DNA of 64,000 bases from Neocallimastix lanati (nom. inval.). Taxonomy: Eukaryota > Neocallimastigomycota > Neocallimastigomycetes > Neocallimastigales > Neocallimastigaceae. The stretch is taken from positions 1,185,001 to 1,249,000 of the forward strand of contig JACVTC010000034.1 of assembly GCA_016946835.1 (NCBI GenBank). Direction: 5' to 3'. Positions 50,348 to 64,000 of the stretch are shown piece by piece. Position numbers and translations under genes: made by a program. Under the pieces are notes generated by a model. That model made no database searches. It saw only the letters and a list, made by a program, of their open reading frames with translations, and was not told where the DNA came from. Within the stretch, counting starts at the first letter, position 1. Every line of letters starts with the position of its first letter.

Positions 50348-53300
50348 TCATGGTAAGGTAGCTGGAACAGTACATGGCTTAATCTTCCAAATCTTTTCAG
50401 CGTATTCATTAATAGAACGGTCACTACTGAATTTAGACATACCAGCAGTACATAAGATAGACTTCTTAGCCCATCCAACCTTGTCCTTGTAGGCTTCATC
50501 AGCATCAGCTTGAGCTTCAATGTAGGAAGCAAAGTCCTTACTGATTAAGTAGTAATCACCACCAACAGTTAAAGTAGCAACTAATGGTTCAAAGATCTTT
50601 GGATCACCAAAGGTTCCCTTTTCAATAGCATCTAAGACGTTACGAAGATCTGGGTCCATTTCAATCTTTCTGTAACGGTTCAAGTGACGAATGTCTTCAA
50701 CTTCATCGGCCTTAACACCAAAGAAGAAGATATTTTCTTCACCAATTTCTTCACCAATTTCAATGTTAGCACCATCAACAGTACCAAGAATGATACCACC
50801 GTTTAAGACAAACTTCATGTTAGAAGTACCAGAAGCTTCAGTACCGGCAGTAGAAATGTGTTGAGAGATATCACTAGCTGGAATAATGATTTCAGCTAAT
50901 GAAACGTTGTAGTTTGGAATAAAGACAACCTTTAAAACATCTCCTATTTCTGGATCGTTGTTAACAACTTCACCAACAGAGTTAATTAACTTAATAACTA
51001 ACTTAGCAATGAAGTAACCTGGTGCACTCTTACCAGCAAAGACGACTAAACGTGGAACTTCCTTAGCTCTTTGTTCTGGAGTCATCTTCTTAAGACGAAG
51101 GTAACGGTGAATAACACCAAGAATGTTCATAAATTGACGCTTGTATTCGTGAATACGCTTGACTTGAATATCAAAGAGGGAATCTGGAGAAACTTGAATA
51201 GAAGTAATGGAGTGAATGTAATCTGCTAAACGAACCTTGTTTTGACGTTTAATAGCCATCCACTTCTTTTGAACTTCTGGATCATCAGCATATTGCTTCA
51301 ACTTTTTAAGTTGTTCAAGATCTCTGACCCAACCGTCACCTCCTAACTTAGAGGAAATGAATTCACTAAGAGCTGGGTTACATTGGTGAAGCCATCTACG
51401 TGGGGTAATACCGTTAGTAACGTTAGTGAACTTGTTACCTTCGTAGTATTCAACAAAGTCAGCAAAGATAACATTCTTAATAAGGTTGGAGTGAAGTTCA
51501 GCGACACCATTAACAGTATGAGATCCAACAATGGCAAGGAAGGCCATACGAACATTTTGTGGGTGACCTTCTTCAATAATAGACATACGTCTGAGACGAT
51601 CACGATCACCTGGGAATTTCTTTTCAACCTTTTGAAGGAAGAAGAGATTAATATCGAAGATGATCATCATGTGACGTGGAAGTAAGTCTTGAATTAATGG
51701 AACAGCCCAACGTTCTAAAGCTTCTGGTAAGACAGTGTGGTTAGTGAATGAGAAAGTCTTAGTGACAATATCCCAAGCATCATCCCATGAGAGACCTTCT
51801 TCATCAATTAAAATACGTTGTAATTCTGGAATACCAAGAGTTGGGTGAGTATCGTTAAGTTGAATAGAAACTTGGTATGGGAAGTCAGACCATGGACGGT
51901 TAGTCTTCTTGAAACGACGAATAGCATCTTGGAGAGTAGCACAAACGAAGAAGTATTGTTGTTTCAAACGTAAGATCTTACCAACCATATGGTTATCATT
52001 TGGATAAAGAACAGAAGTAATGTTTTCAGCAGACTTTTGTTCTTCAACAGCCTTTTCGTAGTTACCTTCGTTGAACATGGTGAAATCAAATTCTCTGGCT
52101 GGCTTAGCACTCCATAAACGAATGTTAATGGTGTTCATAGTACCGTAACCTGGAATTGGAACATCATAAGCGACGGCAACAACCTTTTCACCACCTTCCC
52201 AAACGTAGGAAATAGTACCATCTTCTTCGGTTACCTTATTGACGTAACCACGGAAACGAACTTCGTAGGAAACATCTAATCTTTCAATTTCCCATGGGTT
52301 ACCAAAGTTCAACCAATAATCTGGGAATTCAGTTTGGTAACCATCAACAATAAGTTGTTTGAAGATACCGTAGTTGTATCTAATACCGTAACCCCAAGCT
52401 GGATAATCAAGGGTAGCTAAAGAATCCATGTAACAGGCAGCTAAACGACCTAAACCACCATTACCTAAAGCAGCATCAACTTCTTCACCAATAAGGTCTT
52501 CAAGACGGAAACCTAATTCATCAAGAGCCTTCTTGTAAATATCCTTAACACCTAAACTTAAAAGACAGTTATCAAGGGAACGACCAAGAAGGAATTCAAG
52601 AGAAAGGTAGTAAATACGCTTTGGATCTTCTCTGGTATGGTGTTGTTGAGTAATATTCCATCTGTCAATAAGACGGTCACGTAAACTGTAAGCAGTACCT
52701 TGGTAAGAACCAAAGTTATCCATGTTGAATGCAGTTCTAGCAAAAGTCTTAGTAACATGTCTTAAGAAAGACTTTTGAATTGCAGAAATTTCTAAATAAA
52801 TAAATATTTAATCATAAATAATTAGTTTACATAATTTTCGATAAAGTATTATTTTTGAAATTAAAGGAAAATTTATAAACATTCAAACACTATTCAATTT
52901 GTAATATCTTCAACATTTTCTTATTTATACATATACTTTTCATCTCCTTTCATTATTTTACTTCATTCCCCTTTCTATTTTATTTTTATCTATCAATTTA
53001 TCGTTCTATTATCCTCTATTCCATTACTTTAAATTTTATTATTTATTTCCCTCTATTCTTTTTTTTTTACTCCTCTTTTGTTTTTTTTTTTTTTTAAATT
53101 CACTACTTTTTTATTTTTTTTATTTAATATACATTATTATTGTATTATACTTTTCCAAATATTTATCCTATTTTTTATTTACTTTTTCTTATAATGTAAA
53201 CAAATGTTATTTTTATTAAATATATTTTTATTATTATTTTTATTTACCAGCTGGTTCTGGAGTTTCAAATTCCTTCCAGAGATGAAGAGATTCTGGTGGT

Positions 53301-53386
53301 GGAAGCCATCTTGGTTGTTGATGTGGTAAAATACCAGTAGCACATCTTCTGTGATGGTCATCCTTAGTACTCATGAATGGAAGCAT
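50348..53386 (-). CDS. GPH1: Glycogen phosphorylase (EC 2.4.1.1), two exons
   Basis: Exon 1 53386-53248, exon 2 52791-50348; 860 codons plus TGA, close to the usual 840-900 of fungal and animal enzymes. It releases glucose 1-phosphate from glycogen in the cytosol using pyridoxal phosphate. Exon 1 gives [15 protein letters not shown], then [12 protein letters not shown]; the TGILP block is where fungal and animal enzymes align. Exon 2 opens [19 protein letters not shown], then [44 protein letters not shown], and [15 protein letters not shown], whose Lys (about residue 706) binds PLP. ATG 53386 and the ATG four codons on are both possible starts. Codons are far more biased (C/G-ending AAG, TTC, GAC) than the transposons, which suggests strong expression. 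An ATG-only model from 52723 would lose 69 conserved-looking residues. Confidence 0.93.
52792..53247 (-). other. Intron of the glycogen phosphorylase gene
   Basis: 456 bases, donor G|GTAAAT at 53247, acceptor TTTATTTAG| at 52792. Splicing joins G with AA to make a Glu codon and keeps the frame. Almost pure A/T with T-rich coding-strand-complement runs; all frames contain stops. Confidence 0.85.
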
Positions 53387-56300
53387 CTTGATTAATTATT
53401 TATTTATTATTATTAATATATATAAATTAATTGTTCTTTTATTTATTTGCTTTGTTTTATATTATTTTTCTTTATTTGCTATATACAATAACAATTATTG
53501 TTTCTTTTTATAAATTATTTTATAAAAAATTATATTTTCTTTCAAAATAATAGATATATTTTCAAATTAATATCCCAATATATTTTTTATGATTCTTATT
53601 TTTTTTCTTTTATTCCTTAAAAAAAGTTATTTTTAAGAATAAAGGAAAAAACAAAAGAAAAAAGTGTATCAATAAATACTTTTTTCTTCTTTTATATAAA
53701 ATTAATTTTTTATATATATAAATTTAATTATTCACTTTATTTTTTTTTTAATTAATTATTTTCCATATTATAATTAAAATAATTTAATATTTTTTTTATA
53801 ATTAAATTTTTTAATTTATTTTTCTTTTTTTTCTTTTTTTTTTTAATTTATTTCCTATATAATTTGTAATTATATTTTATATATGTATCCAATATATTGA
53901 TTTCTATTTATTTAATAAATTTAAAAAAAGTATTGATACGTATATTGATTTTGTATACATTAAATTACATTCTAATTTTTTAATTTTTTTATAAAAAATT
54001 TTTTCAATTAAACTTTATAAAGTTTTTATATATTAAATAATAAATTCTAAAATTATTTAGTAAAAAGTTCATTTAAACTTTTTAAGCTTCATTTCCTTAT
54101 AATAATATATATATTCAATTTACTATTTATTATTTATTATTTATTATTTATTATTTATTATTTATTATTTATTATTTATTATTTACTATTATTATTTATT
54201 ATTTATTATTTATTATATATTTATTTATTTATTATTTTAAATTTTTCAGTTATTGCCATTCATTCATTTATACATTATTCCCATATATAACAATATAATT
54301 AATTAAAAACTTTTATTTTTTATCTGAATTCAAATAAAATTTTTGCATTTATTAAATTTATTGGAAAACGTGAATATAATCTAATATATGTTAATAATAT
54401 ATTATCATATATTATTATATAATTAATTTTTTATTTTTATTTAATTATGAGGATGATCCCTCTAATGTAATTAAAAAAATAACTTTAATTATACATATGG
54501 TATGTATTATACACATAACATGTAACAACCATTTTTAATTGTTCTTAAATACAATAATCTACTTTTTTTTTTTTTCTGTGGTAACTGTAATTGAATTAAA
54601 AAATATTATCTTTTCTCATGATACTACCTAACGCCCTCCTATTAATCACTAATACTATCATAGTCTAAACTTTAAAATTTTATTTCATTATTAATTTTCT
54701 TTTTTTTATATATATATATACCGCTTATTTTCATTAACTATTATTGATAACTTTTAAAAATATTTATTCTTTTCAATAAACTTTGAAAAAATTTAAACTT
54801 TTTTATTTTATCATAATTTATTTTCAAATATAGTATATATTTATTTCTATATTATTATTTACATAATTATCTATACATTTTTTCTTTTTTTTTTTTTTTA
54901 TTCTGTTTCTGATCAATTGCATTTTTTTTTTTTTTACGGATAATCTTCTTTATAAACAAAACACGTATTCATTTATTGTAACACATTTATTTACATATAT
55001 ATATATATATATTACTTCTCATTTATTACTGATTACCTATTATTACTTATTAAATATTTATTTTCTATTTATATATGGATTACTAATTAATTATTTTCTA
55101 TTGATTATTGATTATTTATTTTGGTCTATTTATTATTTGTTATTTATTTTGGAATACATAGTATTGATTAAATAGTATTTACTATATATTTATTATTTAC
55201 TATTGATTATTTATTATTTATAATTGATTATTTACTATTGATTATTGATTATTGATTATTTATAACTAAATATTATTATTTATTAATTTCTTAATATTAA
55301 TATTCTATTACTATTTCTATCAGTATTATTACTATTAATTATTAATTATAATATAAACATAATTATATTTTAATATATCAACTTTATTACATTATTAATT
55401 TAAAATATATTATACGGATGTTTGTAAAATTATCTATCTATTTTTTATATTTAATACATCTGTTTATTATTTATTAATTTATTTATTATTTTCTATTTTT
55501 TCCTTGCTTTAAATATATTATTATATATTCATTATATCGATTGTTTATAATTCTTATATATTGTTTTCTATTTTTAATATTTTTTCTGTATTTTTTTAAA
55601 AAAATGTTTCTGATAATTTTTAATTATATCACGTGATATCTTATTATATATTTATAAACTTTATTCTATAATAATTTTTAAATTTATTAAATGTAATTTT
55701 TTTTTTTAATAGTTCAATAAACTAAAAAAAAAAAAAAATACTAACTCTAAAACTAATAATTGAATAATGAAAATTCCTTTTTATTATTTGATATTCCAAT
55801 TAATATTATACTATTAATATCGATTCTATATGAACTTATTCTATTATATTATCTTTGTTGACTTTTAAAAAATTTATTTTCTAATTTTTTTTTGTTTCAT
55901 GCTTTTTCTTTATAAAATAAACAATTCTCGATATTTTTTTTATCAATATATAAATTGTGGATGTTTTTTTTTTTTTTTTTTTTTACTAATTGTTATTGTA
56001 TATATCTATTAAATATTATTTGTTATTTATATGTGAAAGATTATAAAAATTTACCTTGATTTATTTATTTATTATATATAAAAATGTTATGTAGTACGTA
56101 AAAAAAAAGAAATTCCCAAAAATAAAAAAAAGATTTTTTTATTTATTTTACTGTTTTTTAAATCTATATAAACAAAATAGATTAAAAAATGTATTAACAA
56201 TGTGTTATAGGTGTAGAAGCAAAAGAAAAAGAAAAGAAAAAAAAGAAAAGTAAAGAAAGAAATATTTTTAGCTTATATAGTTATAGGTAAAAATAAAGTT

Positions 56301-57567
56301 GTAAAGTTATTGTATAATTACATTAAAAAAATTTTAAAATATATATATATATATATTTTTTTTAAAAAAAAAAATCTTATTATATTTTAAATATATAATA
56401 ACTTTGCATAAATAAAATTTTATGTAATATTATTTAGAAAGCATAGTCTTTTATCCTTGTATATAATATGAACAATGCTTCTGATTAAATACTTATATTA
56501 TTATATTATTATAGAGTAATAAAAAAATCTTATTTACATTATAATGGTTTTATGTATACTTATTAATAGATTTTTATTAATAGATATATTTATAATTATG
56601 ATACGTTTTCGTTATTGCGTAAAATAACTTTTTTTTATTAAAATGTTTCTTATATATATTTTTTTTTATAATTTTTATTATTTTACAAACTTTTATATAA
56701 AAAGTTTTTTTTTTTTAACTACCCTTTTTTTTTTTTTTTTTTTTTTTGAAGAAAAACAAATGAAGAAATTGGTTGCTTTTTATACAACAAAAATAAAATA
56801 AAGACCAATTAATTAATTATTTAATAAGAGTTAAAAAATATAAAAGTCTTAGAAGTTTTATTAAATTTTAAATCATTTAATGATAAAGATAATAATATAT
56901 TATTAAAATAAGAATAATAAAAAGCAGGATAAATTAAAAACATTTATAAGATTGTTTATTGATATAAAATTTTTTTTTTTTTTTTAATAAAAGAGACTAT
57001 TTAATCATAATTAAAGAAATAAATATGAATTTAATATATTAATAATAGATAATGACTTTCAAGTAAGGAGAAATAAAATATATAAAAAAAAAAAGCACTC
57101 AAAAATAACAAATCTTTTTAATATCAGTTTATTAATTATCAAAATATTACAATATCAGTATTAATTATGAAAATATTTAAAAAAATAATAAGATATTAAA
57201 GTCAAATCGATTTCGTATATTAATATATATTATTATGATAACATAAATATTAAAATACATATATATATTTATAAACTTAAAAAACTTTTAAATTATTTTT
57301 ATTTTTAATAACAAGTAAAAAAATAAAAAAATGTTTATTAATTATTAATTATTATCTATTTAAATATATAAAATTTATTTTAATTTGATTTTGATAAATT
57401 TAAATAATATTAAAGTTTTTAAGTTTTTATTTAATTACTTAATTTTTTTTAAATATTTTTTTTATTTAATATTTATTTAATTGTTAATAATATTGTATTA
57501 TTAACAAAACAAACTGAATTTTACAAGAAAATATGAACTTCTACTGTAATAATTATATTATAAATTG
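53387..57567. other. AT-rich intergenic DNA upstream of glycogen phosphorylase
   Basis: No gene seen. The first several hundred bases should contain the promoter of the minus-strand gene, but no specific element could be identified. Holds T/A homopolymers and a TTATTTA-type repeat at about 54118-54235. Confidence 0.55.
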
Positions 57568-57683
<116 letters not shown>

Positions 57684-58054
57684 TAAAATTTGTTATTATT
57701 TAAAGAATAATATTTTTTTTTCTTATGAAATTTTTAAATTATTACATTAAAAAATAAAAATAACACAAAATAATTAATATAGTTGTGTAATTATATAATA
57801 TTTATAATATAAAATGTTAAAAAAGTTTATGTTTTTTTTTTCTGGTTCAATATTTTTATATATTTATTTTTAGCAAAGTATAATAAGCAATACAGAAAAT
57901 TAAATTAAATACGATATAAAAGTTTAAATATTAATTTAAAAAGTATACTCCATCATACATAAAAATAATAATAATAAATCTAAATAATAATAAATAAATA
58001 AAATAAATAAATAAATAATAAAATCTTTGTATGAAAATCAGACCATTTAATTGT

Positions 58055-58087
<33 letters not shown>

Positions 58088-58367
58088 TTTATTACTAAAA
58101 AATGAAAATTTTAATAATATATTAGTAATTATTAATATTCTCTATATTTTATATAATATTTTTAAAAGACTAATGTTTTTTTTTTTTTTTAATGTTGTTG
58201 ATTAATATAATATTTAATATTAGTATTTTATTTTTTCTTTTTTATTTTAATCACTAATTTAATTATATAATAATAATAATAATTAATAATATTATTATTA
58301 TATATTTAAAATAGAGTTTAATTTTAAAAATTTTTTTAAAAGAAATTTTTTAAACTTTAATAGATTT

Positions 58368-58408
<41 letters not shown>

Positions 58409-61325
58409 AAAATTAAAGTTTTTAATGAATTTTTATTTTTTACAACAATTAGCAAATAAATCACTAATTAAATCATAACAAATGTATAAATATAAAAGTT
58501 TAATTATAAAATATATTATTAAAGCATATTATTATAAAAAATAATATATATATATATAATATACATTCTTTATATATATTTTAATTTTATTTCATAATTT
58601 TGAATTTATTTATATGACATAAAATATTTTAATTTAAATCAGAAATTTTAAAATTTAGTTATATTTAATGAAAAAAGTTTTTTTTTTTTTTTTAATTATC
58701 TTTATGAGAAATGATTTGAAAAATGAATAGACAACATTTAATGAAATGTAATAATTGTTAATTCTATTTAAGTAATAATAATAATATTTATTTTCTTTTA
58801 AAGGTAAACAATAATAATTGTATTTTTATTATTAAAAGAAACTATAAATAATAATTCAAATTAAAAGGAATAAATAATACTATTTGTTAGAATAACTGAG
58901 TTATTCTGAAGTTTTTTAAACGTTTTAATGTTTTTTAATGCATTTTTAAAAATTCATTTAATTTATGAAATAAATAAAAACATTAATTAAATTAAATAAG
59001 AAATGAATATTCATTTTTAATTATTAAAAAAATTATATATTTACTTCTATTTATTATCTTCTTTATTTTTTTTTTCTTCATTTCTTAATATTGTTGTATT
59101 CATTTTGTTTTTTTAATATTATACTATATTTATTAAACTATTAATTTACATTAATATTTTTATTTTTAATTTCATTTTTTTAATATTATTTATTATTATA
59201 TTATCTTTCCTTAAATATTATAAAAAAATTAATTTGAAAAAGTTGACTTGATAATACAGAAAATTATGTTATGTTTATCATTAAATCATTAAAGATTCGT
59301 CTTTTTTTAAAAATAAATAGTTACAAAAAAAAAATTAAATTTTTAAATTAAAAATAATTATTAATTAATTATTATTATTATTAATTAATAATGATAATTA
59401 ATAATGGACATTAATAAAAATAAACATTAATTATTATTAACAATAGTAATTAATAATAATATTTAATTAATTTATAAGTAATAGATGAAGTAAAATAAAA
59501 TAAGATTAAAAAAATCCTATATTGAAATAACAAGAAAATATATATATCTTGAATTAAAAATATTGGAAACTAATAGAATTATAAAAGTATCTTTAATACT
59601 ATTTATTTATACATGATTTAAACTACATAATTAATTTTATTACTAATTCTAAATAATGGTTATATAAAAGTTAAAAGAATAGAATTTCATACTTATTAAT
59701 ATTTAATGGTTTAGTGCATCAAAATAATTATTATATAGAAATAAAAAAAAGTAAAATAAAATTATAATTTTTTATATAATAAATTAGATTACTTTTCTGT
59801 ATTATTATATAGAAAAGTAATCTAATGTATTATTATACCTTTAAAAATAATAATAATAATAATAATAAAAATTTAATAGTATATCTAAATAATATATATT
59901 TAATTACTATTTTTGTAATTAATGTATTGGTATATATTAATATTAACTTTTTAATATACATAAATACATTAATAATGAAATAATTAAATAATTAATGAAG
60001 ATAAAAAAAAATAAAAAAGAGGACTGAAAAATTAACTTCTTACTTAGTAATGCTGAAAATTTGTAAAAAAATAAAAAAAAAAAAAAAAAAAAAAAAGAGT
60101 TAGTATTATGGAGAAACAAATTAATTTTAATAAATAATACTTTAATATAATAATAATTAATAATTAAACTTAATTATTTAATTATACTTAAAAAAAAAAA
60201 TTATTGAAATATTCATATATTCATATATTTTATAAATTATTTTCAATTAAACTTTTTTTTGAAAAATAATATATATATATATATACATAAAATAAATATT
60301 AATAATTATTATAAAAATTAATTTTTATTATTTATTGCTGTATACACTTTTCATTTATTGTCATTATATTTTATACATTTATATTAGATTATAATATGAT
60401 TTTATTAAGGTCGTTATTAATTTACAATTATTATTACTAATTATATTTTTATTGACTTTATTTTTATTTTATTTTTTAATATATCTTAATATATTTTTAT
60501 GATATTAATTTTGATATTCATGTTTGATATTAATTTAATCATTTATTTTCTTCAGTTATTAAGCTGTCAACTTAATTAATTACTTATTTATTTATTCACT
60601 TATTTATTTATTTAGATCTTCATTTATTTATTTATTTATTTATTTAGATCTTTATTTATATATTCATTTATTTATTTAGATCTTTATTTATTTATTTAGA
60701 TCTTTATTTATTTACCTTGTTATTTATTTAGTTGTTTATCTAGTTAATAATATAATTATTTAATTATTTAGTTACACTTATTTATTTTTAATATATATAT
60801 ATATATATAAAAGAAAAGCATAGAAAGAAAAAAGAAAAAATAAAATTAAATATTTCAACATTTTAGCGGTATGTTTCAATAAAGTAATAATTAAAAAATA
60901 AAATAATAATTAAGAAATACAATAATTAAAAAATAAAATAATAATTAAGAAATACAATAATTAAAAAAAAAAAATAATAATTAAGAAATACAATAATTAA
61001 AAATTAAAAATAATATAATATAAAATAAAAGTAATTAATAATTATCATTTTCATTTTATTACTGATTTTGGTAATCTACTGAAATTGAAAATAATTTCAG
61101 TTTTTTTTTTTTTTTTTTTTTTTTTAATTACTTTTTAATTTGTATAAAATAGGAACATATTAAATCTTTTATTAAATTTTTGATAGTTTTTTTTTTTTTT
61201 TTATTATTACTGAAAACTTTATTTACTGCATTAAACTGACTTTCTTTTATTTTTTTTATCTTTTTTAGGCGATTATATTTATATGAAAGACTGTTATATA
61301 TTAACTATCCTCACTAATTTATATA
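57684..61325. other. AT-rich intergenic DNA
   Basis: No gene seen. Contains A38 (58369-58406), a perfect 15-bp inverted repeat with a 12-base loop (59784-59798 / 59811-59825, TTAGATTACTTTTCT), GATCTTTATTTATTTA-type repeats (about 60610-60715) and AATAATTAAGAAATACAATA-type repeats (about 60890-61010). Confidence 0.6.
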
Positions 61326-61600
61326 GTAGATTTATTATTTATTATTTATTATTTATTATTTATTATTTATTTATTATTTATTATTTATTATTTATTATTC
61401 CATTTTTTATTATTTATTATTTATTATTTATTATTTATTATTTATTTATTTATTATTTATTATTTATTATTTATTATTTATTTTATTTATTATTTATTAT
61501 TTATTTTATTTATTATTTATTATTTATTATTTATTATTTATTATTTATTTTATTTATTATTTATTATTTAATTATTTATTATTTATTTATTTATTAGTTA
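61326..61600. repeat. TTATTATTTA-type tandem repeat
   Basis: About 275 bases of TTATTTATTA variants. The open frame across it (YLLFIIYYL...) is a by-product. Confidence 0.92.
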
Positions 61601-61821
61601 TTATTTATTATTCATTATTAATATTTATTGATTTGTTTTATTTCTTTTATATTTATTACATAAATTAAAATGATGGATAGTACATTTCGTAATGTCGCTT
61701 ATGATAATATTTAAATAAAGTCATGCATTTTTAAGATATTCTATACAATCATAGATAAATATATAAATAATTATTATTTTAAAAGAAATAATAATATTTT
61801 TTTTTCAATTAAATATTATTA

Positions 61822-62170
61822 AATAACTATTTCAGAAGAAATAATAATATATTCTATTTAAAATAATTATAAAAAATTATATTTATAATTGAATATCAAT
61901 AAATATATATAAAAAAAAGAATATTTATTATTTATTTAATTATTAAAAAGCAAGCCATATACAAAAATACGCCACATTGTGAAATGCTCGATTGCTAAAC
62001 GTCCTAGATTATAATAATATATTTTTCAATTTAATAACTATTTCAAAAGAAATAATAATATATTCTATTAATTGAATATTAAAAAAATATATATATAAAA
62101 AAGAGTATTTATTATTTATTTAATTATTAAAAACAAGCCACATGTGAAAATACGCCATTTTGTGAAATGC
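61822..62170 (+). repeat. Direct repeat of about 140-165 bp, two copies
   Basis: 61822-61987 and 62033-62170 both run AATAACTATTTCA..AAGAAATAATAATATATTCTA ... TTATTTAATTATTAAAA..CAAGCCA ... TACGCCA..TTGTGAAATGC. The first copy is longer by an internal AT-rich insert. Followed by more GTGAAATGC/GGCGAAATGC motifs to 62601. Confidence 0.75.
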
Positions 62171-62339
62171 ACAAATTAATCTAATCCTTTTTATGATAAA
62201 TTATATAACCTAATCTTTTCTATTAAAAAAAGGAACAAATATTACATCTATACTTTTATAATTATAATATTCTAATATAATTAAATATATTTATCTCAAG
62301 AATTGATAATAAAATCTTTTTTGACATTAATAATTGAGG

Positions 62340-62610
62340 GAGAAAGTTGCATTTCGCCAAGTAGCGAAGTATTGAAATGTTGCATTTAGTCAAGTTGGAG
62401 TATTGATATAAATAAACGAAAAAATAAATAAATATTAATTCAAAATAATTTTTTTTAAATTTGTTTTTATTCATAATAATAATATTTAGTTTTATTTATT
62501 TATTTATTTTATTTATTTTAATAATTTGGCGAAATGGCACATTTTTTAATACACCATATGCTTTCAAAAAAAATGGCGAAATGCAACCCGGTGAAATGCC
62601 GAAACGCCCC
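62340..62610. repeat. Cluster of GGCGAAATGC-like motifs in both orientations
   Basis: GCATTTCGCC (62349-62358), GGCGAAATGGC (62528-62538), GGCGAAATGC (62575-62584) and GGTGAAATGCC (62591-62601), in addition to the two GTGAAATGC of the direct repeat. It is the only GC-containing island in this half of the spacer. Confidence 0.6.
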
Positions 62611-62640
62611 ACTCCCATTTTTTATATAAATTTTATTATT

Positions 62641-62690
62641 TCATGATAAAAATAATATAGTAAATAATATTTTAAATAAATTAATAATAA

Positions 62691-62730
<40 letters not shown>

Positions 62731-64000
62731 TTCTTTTTTTTTCAAATTTGCCATATTATTAAAACTTTTTGTAAAAACTTTATATAATATAAATAGTTTT
62801 TGTTATTTCTATATTTTAATATATAGAATCAACGTAAAATAAATAATGTTTCTAATCATTATCAAAAATAAATACTTATTTATTTATTATTAAGTTGATA
62901 TAAATCTATTTTTTTCCTTTCTTTAATTAATATAAATCTAAGTATAAATAAATTAATTATTACTATTATTTATTAAAAAATTAAAAAATAATTTAAAAAA
63001 TATATATATATATAAATATTTTTTTTTTTAAATTTTTTAATAAATCTATTACTTAGATATTAATCTTGTCTATTTATTTTCTATTTTTATTTTATTTAAT
63101 TTTTTTTTATTATCCTAAACATGTTAAATTATCCAATTTATATCACTTTGTATTCATAATTAAATTAAAATCATATTTATTATAAATTTATAGTTTATGT
63201 AAAAAAAAAAATAAAATAAAAATAAAAAAAGAAAAATAAATCAAATCCTTTTATAAAATATTTAATAAATATAATAAATATAATAAATATAAAATATATA
63301 AAAAATATTAGTAATAGAAGTAATCTTCATTTTTTTTTATAATTGTATTTTAAAGTTTTAAAATTATCCTAATATTTAATTGATTAAGAAATGAAATAAA
63401 AATATATATATATTAATATATATAATAATATAATAGATAAATACTATAGGGTTATAATTATATAGTAATTAAAGTTTTCAAAAATTTATTAGTAAATAAA
63501 ATTTTTATCATGGCATTTACACAAAAAAAAAAAAAAAATAAAATAAATAAAATAAAAAAATAAACTCACCACAAACTGTAAAAAAAAAAAAAAATTAAAA
63601 TATAATGAATGATAGCTCAATAAAAAAAAAAAGAAAAAAAAGAAAATTTATATTTTCAAAAGAAAAAAAAATAATAAAATAACATTATAGTTTATAATAG
63701 CATATAATAACAAATTATATGCTAAATCATTTTATATATAATATCTATTATTTATTTTTTTTTTAAAAACAATAAAACAATAAAAAAAAATATAATATAT
63801 AATGTTATATTTTATATGATATTTTAAAGAAATTCCTGAAAACCCCGATAATATATTTTAATATACTTCATAACTTATTTAATATAATATAATATTTTAT
63901 TGTAATATTATTTTTATAAATAAATAATAAAAAGAAAAGAAGATAAAATGGATAAAGGGTAAAACCAAATTAATTTTTTTTTTTAAACAATTCTTTAATA
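62641..64000. other. AT-rich intergenic DNA to the window end
   Basis: No gene seen; an (ATT)n run at about 62692-62731 and several A/T homopolymers. Confidence 0.6.

Noticed and set aside
51383-51685. Plus-strand frame of 100 codons inside glycogen phosphorylase
   Set aside because: Antisense shadow of a codon-biased gene.
53179-53361. Minus-strand frame of 60 codons overlapping exon 1
   Set aside because: Out of frame with exon 1, which is supported by splice signals and homology.
61283-61597. 104-codon hydrophobic frame
   Set aside because: Translation of a TTATTTA tandem repeat.

Overview
The window looks like a transposon-packed piece of the genome of a very AT-rich early-diverging fungus. 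An anaerobic gut fungus (Neocallimastigomycota) is my best guess, inferred from the extreme AT content, long A/T, TTTA and ATT runs, poly-Asn/poly-Asp coding tracts, the gypsy and LINE families, and one intron-containing glycogen phosphorylase gene with strongly biased codons. Nothing looks bacterial. Only one clear conserved host gene is present (glycogen phosphorylase, minus strand, about 50.35-53.39 kb). Almost everything with coding content from 1 to 49.6 kb is retrotransposon, in part nested.

Layout. 1-5964: gypsy-A copy 1 (A1), cut by the window edge, nearly intact gag and pol plus 3' LTR. 5970-12078: gypsy-B, minus strand, complete with almost identical LTRs and a TTTTT target duplication; it sits exactly at the end of A1's LTR. 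12083-16659: head-to-tail LTR relics. 16660-24519: gypsy-A copy 2 (A2), complete but decayed, with both LTRs. About 24950-35123: gypsy-A copy 3 (A3), decayed, split by a solo LTR (27580-28151) and by a 3.9 kb segment that carries pieces of unrelated genes (28313-32198). 36113-39545: LINE-alpha copy 1, frameshifted. 40059-42133: LINE-gamma, itself hit by a second gamma copy. 42272-49642: three LINEs nested one inside another (truncated beta, then truncated alpha, then full-length beta), resolved by their target-site duplications. 49655-50347: spacer. 50348-53386: glycogen phosphorylase. 53387-64000: AT-rich DNA with microsatellites, some hairpins and one unusual repeat island (61.8-62.6 kb), no gene seen.

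How the pieces work. Gypsy-A keeps gag and pol in separate frames; all three copies keep a T_TTA_AAT slippery heptamer in the gag frame followed by a hairpin, which predicts -1 frameshifting to make Gag-Pol. Gypsy-B instead has one long Gag-Pol frame, no zinc knuckle, and a sequence next to its 5' LTR complementary to its own probable mRNA start, the layout of a self-priming Tf1/sushi-type element. The LINEs encode a single protein: RRM-like N-terminus, AP-type endonuclease, reverse transcriptase and a CPxxCPCC...HW...C knuckle.

Limits: all assignments are from reading the sequence and recognising motifs; no searches or folding programs were run. LTR ends of decayed copies, the tRNA primer site and the unknown open frames are the least certain points.
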